Shown here: positions 1 to 6,444 of the stretch, in pieces
Layout of the letters: each line of letters opens with the position of its first letter
How positions within the stretch are numbered: the first letter of the stretch is position 1
DNA from: a virus
Virus record (IMG/VR): IMGVR_UViG_3300040809_000268
Location: 1 to 25,319 of that record
Strand: one strand, 5' to 3'
Length of the DNA stretch: 25,319 nucleotides
Translations under genes and position numbers: made by a program
The notes under the pieces: generated by a model
Databases searched by the model: none
Told to the model about the DNA's origin: nothing
What the model saw: only the letters and a program-made list of their open reading frames with translations

Positions 1-149
1 AATTTAGTACACAATTTGGTAAATATACCAAACCAGAAGTCTTTAGACCACTCTGTAGTAGCACCTTTGGTTGCCTCCACAGCGTTGTTTATAAGTCTTT
101 CTTGTTTTTCTGGAGTGTTACTGATTCTTTCTATGTATTGTCTCATCAT
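1..149 (-). CDS. Unknown small protein, 3' end outside window
   Basis: An open frame starts at the ATGATG at 149-144 and runs without a stop through 49 codons to the window edge, so the C-terminus is missing. The visible part begins MMRQYIERISNTPEKQERLI and then becomes aromatic (WSKDFWFGIF), which may be the start of a membrane or amphipathic segment. I do not recognise a family. A consensus promoter (TTGACA, 17 bases, TATAAT) ends only three bases before the first ATG, so transcription should start at about the second ATG. No Shine-Dalgarno sequence precedes it. The strong promoter is the main support that this is a gene. Confidence 0.6.
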   Translation of the reverse strand, partial: MMRQYIERISNTPEKQERLINNAVEATKGATTEWSKDFWFGIFTKLCTK

Positions 150-152
150 ATA

Positions 153-181
153 ATTATACCTCATTTATTTGTTTTTGTCAA
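153..181 (-). promoter_or_regulatory. Consensus sigma70-type promoter for the 1-149 gene
   Basis: On the minus strand TTGACA lies at 181-176 and TATAAT at 158-153, separated by exactly 17 bases; both hexamers match the bacterial consensus perfectly. The expected +1 is near 146, the second ATG of the downstream frame, so the transcript would be leaderless. The flank TAGTGGCTTGACA is shared with the promoter at 19518-19546. Confidence 0.8.
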
Positions 182-185
182 GCCA

Positions 186-350
186 CTATTTACCTAAATT
201 GGTGCCTTGTGATATTATTGTTCGTATCGTTGTAAAAGTAGGGTTATTCCAATCTAACGTCTTCTTACATTCTAGGTCTGATACACAGGTCGTTTTCATG
301 CACCCACCCAAAGTCACGAGCAATAATATTAAAATACTAATTCTTATCAT
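186..350 (-). CDS. Small lipoprotein, 54 residues
   Basis: The protein begins MIRISILILLLVTLGGC: a short positively charged start, a hydrophobic stretch and an LGGC lipobox with the lipidated cysteine at residue 17. The mature part is about 38 residues with two further cysteines (C22 and C29). Its start overlaps the end of the upstream membrane-protein gene by 14 bases, suggesting translational coupling. It is the last gene before a new promoter. With the glucosaminidase and multi-pass membrane protein just upstream it could belong to a lysis module, for example as an outer-membrane spanin-like lipoprotein, but it lacks the proline-rich character of Rz1. The lipoprotein call is firm; the role is a guess. 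Confidence 0.65.
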   Translation of the reverse strand: MIRISILILLLVTLGGCMKTTCVSDLECKKTLDWNNPTFTTIRTIISQGTNLGK

Positions 351-1257
351 CTAAATTCACTATCTGGCTTAACTTCAACTTAATCTCATCTGGATTATCG
401 CCAAGGTCTTTTACCACATTTTTATATTTTTTCAAGTTCTTATTTCTTTTCATTAATCTATTTAATTTGTTTTGTAAATTTTGCTGTTTATTAGACTTTA
501 TTAATTGTTTCTTTAATCTCCATTGTCTCAATGATATGTTGGCTGCTATCAATAACAATACAGCCAATGGGTCAAATACAAATATTAAAATCAGTATAAC
601 AATTCTAACTGCCTTGTCAATATTATCTTTTGCACTTTCACCATATATTAACTCTGCAACATACTTAATAGGACCAACCTCTGCCTCTATCTTATCTTGT
701 GCTAATGATAGTGTTGCTTTCTTATCTGATAACTCTGCGATCTTATTACTTGCGTCTTCAATTGCATTGTTTAAAGCAGCTCTTTCTTCTTCTTGTTTTG
801 CTCTTTCTTTTAAACCTCTAGTCACATATTCTTTATCAATGTAGACCTCTAATGCTTTGTCTAATAATGTTAACGTATTTTGTGATCTGTCTATAATAGT
901 TTGTTGTCTTGAAATCTGGTCGGTAATTTGTTCTAGTTTTATATTATTACCAGATGTAGGTTTAACTTGATCAAGGTGTGCCTTTGATAAGAAACCAAAG
1001 ATACCCATAGAGGTAATAAAAACTAATACAATGATTGCTGTAAACAAATACATTTTTAACAATCTAGGTACATCACTTTGCCAATTATTGTATAACCATG
1101 AGGCTGCTACTAACTTACCTACTTCTAATGCCGTACCCATAGCAATAATTGGTACTACTGCACCGGCAAATAGTGTTGCAAGACCTATGATAGAATAACC
1201 AGCGGCTATTACAGATATAGATATTGCACTTAAAAATGTTAGTATAATTAGGAACAT
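337..1257 (-). CDS. Multi-pass membrane protein with central coiled coil
   Basis: A 306-residue protein with hydrophobic segments near residues 2-20, 24-45 and 70-92, a long charged, coiled-coil-like region (about 100-195, rich in E, Q, K and A), another strong hydrophobic segment at about 217-243 (VRIVILILIFVFDPLAVLLL) and a lysine-rich tail. The plan of three N-terminal helices, a periplasmic or cytoplasmic coiled coil and one late helix is reminiscent of DUF4407-type membrane proteins and of membrane proteins of marine T4-like phages, but I cannot assign a family securely. It starts one base after the stop of the glucosaminidase gene and overlaps the small lipoprotein gene. A role in lysis or in altering the inner membrane fits the neighbours. 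No catalytic motif is visible. Confidence 0.8.
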   Translation of the reverse strand: MFLIILTFLSAISISVIAAGYSIIGLATLFAGAVVPIIAMGTALEVGKLVAASWLYNNWQSDVPRLLKMYLFTAIIVLVFITSMGIFGFLSKAHLDQVKPTSGNNIKLEQITDQISRQQTIIDRSQNTLTLLDKALEVYIDKEYVTRGLKERAKQEEERAALNNAIEDASNKIAELSDKKATLSLAQDKIEAEVGPIKYVAELIYGESAKDNIDKAVRIVILILIFVFDPLAVLLLIAANISLRQWRLKKQLIKSNKQQNLQNKLNRLMKRNKNLKKYKNVVKDLGDNPDEIKLKLSQIVNLDDKN

Positions 1258-1258
1258 A

Positions 1259-1831
1259 TTAGTGTTTGTAGTTTTCTCTTATCTTTTTAATGATACTTTT
1301 TACTTTCCAGAAATAGTCTTTATCACTGGCATATGAGTCAAGCGTTTCAACTAATTCTAAACTATCTGCACCTGTAGCTAATAGTTCTCTGTACTTCTCA
1401 TAAGCATGGTGATTGCTTAAAGTATTTATATAATGTAATACACTATCACACTCGTGCTGAAATACTTTAACTCCCCATTTTTTAGGATTGTTTGAAGGCA
1501 ACATATGTGGCTCTTGTAGATCATAAGTTCTAATACCAAATAGGTTTTTACCAATTCTGGCAAATCTACTGTTTCCCCAACCAGACTCTAGAGCCGCCTG
1601 TGCTAATAGTAAATCTTTATCTACCTTGTTAACTGTCTTCTCATAAAAATATATGTACTCAATACACTGATTAACATTGTCTATAAACTGTTGATTATTT
1701 GTATGTTCAAAATTAGGTTTTGTAGGTAATGAAGCGTTTGCCTGAATTTTATAATAGTGTACCGTGGTTACACAAAATAAAACTACAACTACGAACATTA
1801 AAGTTCTTGCTATTGTTTTTACTACAATCAT
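1259..1831 (-). CDS. Membrane-anchored glucosaminidase (Bax/FlgJ-type peptidoglycan hydrolase)
   Basis: A 190-residue protein with an N-terminal transmembrane or signal-anchor segment at about 8-27, followed by a Bax/FlgJ-type glucosaminidase domain. The diagnostic stretch is LLLAQAALESGWGNSRFA (74-91), in which E82 is the expected catalytic glutamate, followed by the family's NLFGIR motif (97-101 plus R101). It would cleave the glycan strand of peptidoglycan in the periplasm. The anchor with no obvious signal-peptidase site recalls signal-anchor endolysins, which are exported by the host and held in the membrane. The start overlaps the previous gene by four bases (ATGA). It could be the phage endolysin or a peptidoglycan-remodelling enzyme; family assignment is strong, lysis role probable. 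Confidence 0.85.
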   Translation of the reverse strand: MIVVKTIARTLMFVVVVLFCVTTVHYYKIQANASLPTKPNFEHTNNQQFIDNVNQCIEYIYFYEKTVNKVDKDLLLAQAALESGWGNSRFARIGKNLFGIRTYDLQEPHMLPSNNPKKWGVKVFQHECDSVLHYINTLSNHHAYEKYRELLATGADSLELVETLDSYASDKDYFWKVKSIIKKIRENYKH

Positions 1832-2139
1832 ATTTTTCTCGCAACATAATCATAACCAGTCCACTCTTGTCCTTCCTCATCTACAAAACCTGGTAACTTC
1901 GTTTGTGTTAACGATAAACCATCTTTCATTTTAGCCACTTTAGAAAATATAACAGCTGCCTGTTTATCTGTAAAGTTATCATATACATCTTTAGCCCAAT
2001 TGCCAGTATAATATACTTTAGATGTACCTGATTTGTTTGATGGTTTATGTAATTCTTGTAGTTGTATCAATGCCTCACCTATTCTACCTTTAAGGTAAGG
2101 ATCAAGTTCTTTCACTTTTCTTCTCATCATATTACTCAT
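1828..2139 (-). CDS. Unknown 103-residue protein
   Basis: A soluble, charged protein with no signal peptide or membrane segment. The middle contains an aromatic patch (VYYTGNWAKDVYDNFTDKQA) and the end reads WTGYDYVARKI. I do not recognise the family. Several N-terminal methionines (M1, M4, M5) leave the exact start uncertain. It lies two bases after the stop of the SprT-like gene and overlaps the glucosaminidase gene by four bases, so it is translated as part of the same string. Confidence 0.7.
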   Translation of the reverse strand: MSNMMRRKVKELDPYLKGRIGEALIQLQELHKPSNKSGTSKVYYTGNWAKDVYDNFTDKQAAVIFSKVAKMKDGLSLTQTKLPGFVDEEGQEWTGYDYVARKI

Positions 2140-2141
2140 AA

Positions 2142-2558
2142 TTATAAGTCCAATCCTACTTTGTTTAATTTACTTCGGTAACTATAAAATAAGGCGTTAT
2201 GGTTACCAGTATCGCCCTCGTTGGCCATCTGGTGTAGATGAACCATTTCATGTGCTAACGTATTAGCAAATTCTTGTTTGTCTTCGTATGTCGGTAACAT
2301 ATGAAGCTCGTACTCTCTTGTACCTCGTCTTTCCCAATCATAAGTTATAACTTGACCAAGTGTTCTATTTCTCATCTGTTTAATATATACTTTATTAAAC
2401 GGCGACAATTTGTTATCAAATACTAGTTCATTTATCATAGAAAAATATCTTTTTATATCAATATATTTTGTTTTATATTTTCGTTTAGATGATTTTTGGG
2501 TAAGGTCAGCCTTCAATAGCTTCTTTGTCTTCGTGTATTTTGTTGATCTTCTTAACAA
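2142..2558 (-). CDS. SprT-like zinc metalloprotease
   Basis: A 138-residue protein carrying the SprT-family metalloprotease signature: TLAHEMVHLHQ, with H103-E104-xx-H107 as zinc ligands and catalytic glutamate, and GDTGNHNALF with H120 as the probable third ligand. Known SprT/Spartan proteins act on DNA-bound proteins; SprT-like proteins are common in large phages, where their substrate is unclear. The start codon is TTG at 2558, preceded by AGGAGA with an eight-base gap; no ATG lies in frame nearby. The N-terminal 35 residues are very basic, which would suit nucleic-acid contact. Family call is firm, the biological target unknown. Confidence 0.85.
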   Translation of the reverse strand: MLRRSTKYTKTKKLLKADLTQKSSKRKYKTKYIDIKRYFSMINELVFDNKLSPFNKVYIKQMRNRTLGQVITYDWERRGTREYELHMLPTYEDKQEFANTLAHEMVHLHQMANEGDTGNHNALFYSYRSKLNKVGLDL

Positions 2559-2588
2559 TTGTTTTTTCTCCTAATTTTAAGTTAATCA

Positions 2589-2918
2589 TTATATACAATC
2601 TTTATCAACTGCTTTAGTATCTTCAAGCAACTTGCATTTATATTCAAGGTCTGCTTTCAATCTCAACTCTGTCATAACAGAATCAAGTATGTATGGTAAA
2701 TGTTTTTCTAAAATAGAAACCATTTCCAAAGCGTAAAGGTGTCCAAGTTTAGATAGTTCACCCTCCATAATAGACTTGTGATCTATCTCATTGTTCTTAA
2801 TAGTCTCTGATATAACATGGCCAATAACTGCCTTGCTATAGTCATCTGCTTTAACTGAATTAGCAAAGGCGTTTAAACCTAACCAAAGTACAGCTAAAAA
2901 TAGTATCGCTTTTTTCAT
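2589..2918 (-). CDS. Exported periplasmic protein, unknown function
   Basis: I place the start at the ATG at 2918, giving 109 residues, not at the in-frame ATG 42 bases upstream: the longer start lies upstream of the predicted +1 (about 2942), whereas 2918 follows AGAAAGG at a normal distance. The protein then opens with a classical signal peptide (MKKAILFLAVLWLGLNAFAN, cleavage near SVKA-DDYS). The mature part is mostly helical in appearance, with two cysteines near the end (CKLLEDTKAVDKDC) that could form a disulfide. I do not recognise a family. It is the first gene after a promoter and leads a string that includes the SprT-like protease and the glucosaminidase. Confidence 0.75.
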   Translation of the reverse strand: MKKAILFLAVLWLGLNAFANSVKADDYSKAVIGHVISETIKNNEIDHKSIMEGELSKLGHLYALEMVSILEKHLPYILDSVMTELRLKADLEYKCKLLEDTKAVDKDCI

Positions 2919-2948
2919 AATGTAATATACCTTTCTTTTTATATATTT

Positions 2949-2977
2949 AGGATACCACAACCTGACATAAAAGTCAA
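2949..2977 (-). promoter_or_regulatory. Sigma70-type promoter for the 2918-1 gene run
   Basis: TTGACT at 2977-2972 and TATCCT at 2954-2949 are separated by 17 bases on the minus strand; expected +1 is near 2942, 24 bases before the ATG at 2918. An upstream box, AAATCAACACTTTT (3006-2993), is shared with the promoter at 8730-8758. Confidence 0.75.
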
Positions 2978-2992
2978 GCAGAAAAAAAATTT

Positions 2993-3006
2993 AAAAGTGT
3001 TGATTT
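2993..3006 (-). repeat. Promoter-upstream box, copy 1
   Basis: The 14-base sequence AAATCAACACTTTT, read on the minus strand, lies 15 bases upstream of a -35 hexamer. An identical copy at 8766-8779 lies 7 bases upstream of another -35. It may be an UP element or a regulator site; the unequal spacing argues against a rigid shared architecture. Confidence 0.5.
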
Positions 3007-3019
3007 ATAAGGGTTTTTC

Positions 3020-3043
3020 AAGGGTACGTTGTGTCGCACCCTT
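3020..3043 (-). terminator. Intergenic hairpin, possible terminator of the 3059-3586 gene
   Basis: On the minus strand AAGGGTGC (3043-3036) can pair with GTACCCTT (3027-3020) around an eight-base loop, eight pairs including one G-U. It sits 16 bases past the stop of the 3059-3586 gene and just upstream of the next promoter. The following bases (GAAAAACCC) are not a U run, so efficient intrinsic termination is uncertain; on the plus strand it is likewise not followed by Ts. Confidence 0.4.
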
Positions 3044-3058
3044 AAAAATGTGAGGTTT

Positions 3059-3586
3059 TTAAGACAATAATTCTTTTAGAATCGATTTACCGTCTGATTT
3101 TACAAAGTCGTCAGTCCAATTAAACGCCTCTTTTACTACAGCCGCTGTTAGACCTTTGTACATGTTGTTTATTTTTTTGTCTTTTATACCGATTAATACA
3201 TCGGCGTCTTTTTCGTGTAAAGATTCTAGTAAACCTAGAAACATTTTCTCTCTGGTCATTTGTTTGGTATCTGGATCTGCACCTTTAACAAATCTCCATA
3301 GTTTTCTACTAGCATAAAACAAACTAGTATGCTCTGTTCCTGCTGGAGCTTCATTTCTAATAAATGGTGGTGTACCATCTGGTAATGCAAACTCTATTTT
3401 AGGATCAAATGCAGCCTTAAGCAACTGTCTCATTGCTTGAGTATCATGTTTTTTTAAGATTGATATCTTCTTTGGTTTATCTTTAGCGTTATTAATCTGT
3501 GTAAAGATTTCGTGTACAGTAAGTTCTGTTGACCCACTGGTTCTGTTGGCGGCCATCATTGCCGCTGATTGTTTTACTATAGCCAT
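3059..3586 (-). CDS. Conserved T4-like phage protein of unknown function (DUF6433-like)
   Basis: A 175-residue soluble protein, start supported by GGAGAA before the ATG. It opens MAIVKQSAAMMAANRTSG and has a mixed charged and hydrophobic pattern without membrane segments. From memory it resembles the DUF6433 group of marine T4-like phages, near the flap nuclease and other replication genes, but I cannot verify that here. It follows the flap-nuclease gene by 21 bases and is the last gene before a hairpin and a new promoter. The conserved-looking part (TQAMRQLLKAAFDPKIEFAL and LWRFVKGADPD) suggests a helical DNA- or protein-binding fold; this is inference. Confidence 0.7.
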   Translation of the reverse strand: MAIVKQSAAMMAANRTSGSTELTVHEIFTQINNAKDKPKKISILKKHDTQAMRQLLKAAFDPKIEFALPDGTPPFIRNEAPAGTEHTSLFYASRKLWRFVKGADPDTKQMTREKMFLGLLESLHEKDADVLIGIKDKKINNMYKGLTAAVVKEAFNWTDDFVKSDGKSILKELLS

Positions 3587-3607
3587 AATTTATTCTCCAT
3601 ATATGTG

Positions 3608-4459
3608 TTAGAAGTCATTCACTTGTTCAATTAATGTCTTCATTTTATTTTCTATAAAGAAATTTAACAGGAGCGACCTGTCTTTTACTTTATAGTTCTT
3701 GTATGTATTTATAATACTTTTTTCTATGTCATCTGGTATTTGAGATAGATCAATCAAAGTCTTATTTCTTTGATAGTTCTCTTTGATATTAGTTTCTATT
3801 GTGGCATTTCTTTCAATATTTTTAAATTCTTCTAGTCTTTTCTTGTTGATAGGTTTCTGTCTGGCTCCCTCTTGTAGAAAGATATCATCTGGACTTAATA
3901 TGTTTGGTACACCATCTGATCTATCACCTTTTATAATTTGTTCATGTAAGAATTGTATAGGGTCAATTTGTTCACCAATATACCCTTTTAGTATAGGAGA
4001 AAATTGATACACATCTCCGTAGTGATGTAGTTGAATAAAATCTTTGTCACCAGATACAATCAGGTACTTATCTTCTTCTCTCTGTTTAATAAGAGTAGCA
4101 ATAATATCATCAGCTTCAGCATTTTCTACATGCATAACTACATATGGAAAGTTATCAACAAGTTCTTTTTTGATCTCTGCCATTATAGCAAAGATATTAT
4201 CCCAATCTGTATCTGAATCAGTTCTACCTTTTCGTCTACCATGTTTGTAATTAGGAAATATTTTTCTTCTCCATGGATTGGCAGCGTCTGAACACAACAC
4301 CATTTTACCATACTCGTCTTTAAATTTTAGATTAAAACCACGTAATGAATTTAATACCATACTTCTCACCATTTCCATGTTAGGTTTGACCTCTGCTTTG
4401 CCTCTGGTCTGCACCATTAAGTTAGATATTAATACTTGATTTAAATCTACTAGAATCAT
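3608..4459 (-). CDS. rnh: T4 RNase H-type 5' flap nuclease
   Basis: A 283-residue protein, slightly shorter than T4 RNase H (305). It shows the FEN/5'-3' exonuclease pattern: D5 near the N-terminus (MILVDLNQ), LCSDAANPWRRKIFPNYKHG with D58 and the arch-helix basic residues, ENAEADDIIATL with E115, D117 and D118, VSGDKDF with D138 and D140, and the helix-three-turn-helix motif GDRSDGVPN with D179 and D182. These acidic residues bind the two metal ions. It removes RNA primers and 5' flaps from lagging-strand fragments, working with the phage primase found at 19451-20452. Its ATG overlaps the preceding small gene's stop by four bases. Confidence 0.9.
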   Translation of the reverse strand: MILVDLNQVLISNLMVQTRGKAEVKPNMEMVRSMVLNSLRGFNLKFKDEYGKMVLCSDAANPWRRKIFPNYKHGRRKGRTDSDTDWDNIFAIMAEIKKELVDNFPYVVMHVENAEADDIIATLIKQREEDKYLIVSGDKDFIQLHHYGDVYQFSPILKGYIGEQIDPIQFLHEQIIKGDRSDGVPNILSPDDIFLQEGARQKPINKKRLEEFKNIERNATIETNIKENYQRNKTLIDLSQIPDDIEKSIINTYKNYKVKDRSLLLNFFIENKMKTLIEQVNDF

Positions 4460-4665
4460 TCGTAATCACTCCAATGTTTTTCTTTGATTAATTTACCTTT
4501 TTCTTTTGCTCTTAATCTTTCTTTTAATACTTTAATTCTATATTTGATACCATCAATAGTGGTGTACATCCAGCCACAATCATGTGGTTCTATTTGTTTT
4601 TTAAACCATTTGTTGGTCTCTTGTAATGTTTCAATTTGTTTTTTAAGTTGTGCTTTGCTTGACAT
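4456..4665 (-). CDS. Small coiled-coil protein, unknown
   Basis: A 69-residue, highly charged protein starting MSSKAQLKKQIETLQETNKW; the first 25 residues look like a short coiled coil and the end is lysine-rich. No family recognised. The ATG is preceded by ACGGAGA at a good distance. A stable GNRA-capped hairpin lies just upstream (4687-4706), so translation or mRNA stability of this gene and the flap nuclease downstream may be set separately from the genes before it. Confidence 0.65.
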   Translation of the reverse strand: MSSKAQLKKQIETLQETNKWFKKQIEPHDCGWMYTTIDGIKYRIKVLKERLRAKEKGKLIKEKHWSDYE

Positions 4666-4686
4666 AAATCTCCGTTGGTTGGTGTA

Positions 4687-4706
4687 GGTGGCGATTTCTC
4701 GCCACC
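4687..4706 (-). other. Intercistronic GNRA hairpin
   Basis: On the minus strand GGTGGCGA-GAAA-TCGCCACC forms eight perfect pairs capped by a GAAA tetraloop, 12 bases after the stop of the 4719-5009 gene and about 20 bases before the next ATG. There is no U run after it, so it is more likely an mRNA processing or stability element, or a weak terminator, than a classical intrinsic terminator. Confidence 0.7.
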
Positions 4707-4718
4707 ATACTAACTATA

Positions 4719-5009
4719 CTAGTTCTTGTAAGCGAATGGAGTTCCATAAAGCTTAGTAATACCGGCAGCTATAATAGCTTTTGAGGCAGTACCAACTCTG
4801 TATGAAGTACCTTTTGCTGTTTTGTTGATATAGATCATATTACCTTGTGATCTTAATTTATCAACCATCGCTCTTGGCGATTTAAGGTCAAACTTGTTTC
4901 TTAGCGTTTTCCAAGATACAGCTTCACCTTTGTTCAAAAGATTTAATACCTTTTGAGTTTTACTTAAAGATTTTCTACCTCTAAGCGCATTTTTAATAGA
5001 TTTAAACAT
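4719..5009 (-). CDS. Winged-helix/HTH-like small DNA-binding protein
   Basis: A 96-residue basic protein. Residues about 16-70 read as a helix-turn-helix followed by a wing: SLSKTQKVLNLLNKGEAVSW, then TLRNKFDLKSPRAMVDKLRS as the probable recognition region, then a beta-like segment (MIYINKTAKGTSYRVG). This pattern is common in small phage transcription-associated proteins, where the exact target is usually unknown. The start is well supported by AAAGGAG. It is followed by a hairpin (4687-4706). A role as a phage transcription regulator is plausible but unproven. Confidence 0.7.
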   Translation of the reverse strand: MFKSIKNALRGRKSLSKTQKVLNLLNKGEAVSWKTLRNKFDLKSPRAMVDKLRSQGNMIYINKTAKGTSYRVGTASKAIIAAGITKLYGTPFAYKN

Positions 5010-5086
5010 TGTTTAAGTCTCCTTTATTATTATTAGTTGCTATTTTACAACCTGCTGAGGCGATTACCGGAGTAATTCTGTAAATT

Positions 5087-5575
5087 CTATTTGTCATCAT
5101 CGTTATCTAAATCACTATCTGATTCAAAAATACTAGAACCATTTGATAGGTCATCTAGTTCAGTTTTAAGTTCTTTGTTAAATGGTTTAGTTGGTTTACC
5201 TGATTCCATAACTCTACTGTAGTCTATGGTGGCTGTTCTATGACCATTTTTCATTTGTTTAACATCAACAATTTTATCAATCAACGTATGTGAAGTATGT
5301 CTCATACCAAAGTCTCTGTATATTAGTCCTCTCATAGCGTCAACAACCATAGCTAAGTCTTTTGTAAATGTAATCTTATCTGTTTTGATTGCTAGGTCTA
5401 AAAAACTGTTTATTAAATTCATAACTATATCGTCTACCTGGTGTTCAATAAATTGTTTTGTTTGTTTTTGTTTTAACTGCTCGTTAATCTTATTCTGTGC
5501 CTTTTGGTTTTCAGTATCTACGTTTCTTACAATTTTATTTGTAGGAAACTGTATTACATTTTCGTTATCAGCCAT
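5087..5575 (-). CDS. Unknown acidic-tailed phage protein
   Basis: A 162-residue soluble protein beginning MADNENVIQFPTNKIVR, with a charged Q/K-rich stretch (30-45), a central hydrophobic-helix region around residues 48-90 (DDIVMNLINSFLDLAIKTDK) and a strongly acidic C-terminus (SDSDLDNDDDK). Acidic tails in phage replication or transcription proteins often mediate contact with other proteins or mimic DNA; that is general knowledge, not evidence here. The ATG overlaps the glutaredoxin stop by eight bases. I do not recognise a family. Confidence 0.7.
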   Translation of the reverse strand: MADNENVIQFPTNKIVRNVDTENQKAQNKINEQLKQKQTKQFIEHQVDDIVMNLINSFLDLAIKTDKITFTKDLAMVVDAMRGLIYRDFGMRHTSHTLIDKIVDVKQMKNGHRTATIDYSRVMESGKPTKPFNKELKTELDDLSNGSSIFESDSDLDNDDDK

Positions 5576-5843
5576 TGTTAATTACTTCGCCTTGAAAATT
5601 TATCATACCTTTTTCAACAAAGTATTCTAACATCTGGTTATAACCACCAACTAACTCATCATCAATTTTAACTTGTGGCATAGACATGACTTTTTTACCT
5701 ATATCTTCTATTAATTTCATAGGATTAGAATCAAAGTCTTTCTCTAGATTTTTTTCTGTGTATTCAAGGCCAAGTTTCTTAACCAAGTCTTTGGCCTTGC
5801 CACAAAATTGACAGTTCTTTTTACTGTATATTACTATTTTCAT
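5568..5843 (-). CDS. nrdC: Glutaredoxin
   Basis: A 91-residue single-domain glutaredoxin: active site C11-Q-F-C14 after the first strand (MKIVIYSKKN), the cis-proline motif SMPQV with P56 and the glutathione-site double glycine (VGGYNQM, G66-G67). It would reduce the C-terminal cysteine pair of the phage ribonucleotide reductase (17145-19454), as T4 NrdC does, although here it lies 10 kb away, directly after the exported-protein genes. The start overlaps the LPP20-like gene by 23 bases. Naming it nrdC follows T4 usage; grxA-like would be equally fair. Confidence 0.88.
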   Translation of the reverse strand: MKIVIYSKKNCQFCGKAKDLVKKLGLEYTEKNLEKDFDSNPMKLIEDIGKKVMSMPQVKIDDELVGGYNQMLEYFVEKGMINFQGEVINNG

Positions 5844-6444
5844 TTGTATCTTTCATTAAGTTTTCATAAGCCACATTTGCTTTCATCTTAACGTTATAAG
5901 AATCTACAGCTTCCTCAATAGTGAAATTATACATCTTGTTAAATTCACCCATTGGTAATCTTAAACCAATCCAAGCTCTGTAGTAACCGTTTTTAGTAAT
6001 AGTTACATCTTTAGCAAAGATTTCATAACCTCTAACTGGTGTTTCTTTAATTAAGTTTACAATTGTAGACTCAACCTCTGATACAGTTGTCTTGTTATTA
6101 TTCTTTCCTAGTTCAGTGATGAATTGTTTACTAGACTTATTCATTTCGCCTTTGATAATGTCAGCTAACTCTGCTTTTGCTATCATCATACCTTTTTCTA
6201 TTGCTAGATTTAAGTCTGGCGATACAGCAGTACCAACACCAAAGATACACATTTTATCTTTGTCTTTACCAAATCTTGGCGTATCACATGCTTTTGATTC
6301 AGAAAAATCGGACATGTACCACTTCGGTACTTGATTTAATACTTTGCCTTTTTCTGATTTCATATTGTAAGTTGCTGAACAGTTAGCCACTAATAGGCCT
6401 GCCACACATACTCCAATAAGTTTACTTACTTTGTTTTTCATCAT
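5821..6444 (-). CDS. LPP20/CsgG-like outer-membrane lipoprotein
   Basis: A 207-residue lipoprotein: MMKNKVSKLIGVCVAGLLVA, then N21-C22 as the lipidation site (asparagine at -1 is unusual). The mature domain (about 40-185) has the LPP20-type layout: VPKWYMSDFSE, a GVGTAVSPDLNLAIEKGMMIAK-like alpha/beta segment, a helix of small residues, then GYEIFAKDVTITKNGYYRAWIGL. LPP20-like proteins share a fold with part of the curli exporter CsgG, so a role near the outer membrane is likely; whether it forms a pore cannot be told. It has its own promoter (6468-6496) and a GTGAGG ribosome site. The presence of curlin-like genes at 23785-25319 makes a functional link attractive but unproven. Confidence 0.75.
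   Translation of the reverse strand: MMKNKVSKLIGVCVAGLLVANCSATYNMKSEKGKVLNQVPKWYMSDFSESKACDTPRFGKDKDKMCIFGVGTAVSPDLNLAIEKGMMIAKAELADIIKGEMNKSSKQFITELGKNNNKTTVSEVESTIVNLIKETPVRGYEIFAKDVTITKNGYYRAWIGLRLPMGEFNKMYNFTIEEAVDSYNVKMKANVAYENLMKDTNENSNIQ

Noticed and set aside
467-844. Plus-strand open frame of 125 codons (with others such as 20589-20951 and 21993-22340)
   Set aside because: These lie exactly opposite well-supported minus-strand genes, have no ribosome sites and no family resemblance; they reflect low stop-codon density opposite A+T-rich genes.
1330-1365. Promoter-like TTGACT inside the glucosaminidase gene upstream of 337-1257
   Set aside because: The matching -10 position reads GACTAT, too far from consensus to call.
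3706-3713. T4 late-promoter sequence TATAAATA on the minus strand (also 1423-1430, 17290-17297, 17420-17427, 21029-21036)
   Set aside because: About this many copies are expected by chance in DNA this rich in A+T, and four of five lie inside genes, two of them simply encoding Tyr-Lys-Tyr-like codons. Only 21029-21036, just before the ATG at 21022, is well placed, and one case is not enough to call late promoters.
5045-5075. Possible ribozyme or hairpin around TTACCGGAGTAA
   Set aside because: The core pairing is only four bases and the resemblance to a hammerhead CTGATGA core is partial (CTGCTGA) without the GAAA strand in the right place.
5002-5097. 31-codon minus-strand frame filling the gap between the 5087 and 5009 genes
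   Set aside because: It contains the AAAGGAG ribosome site of the next gene, lacks its own and shows no motif; chance frame is the simpler reading.
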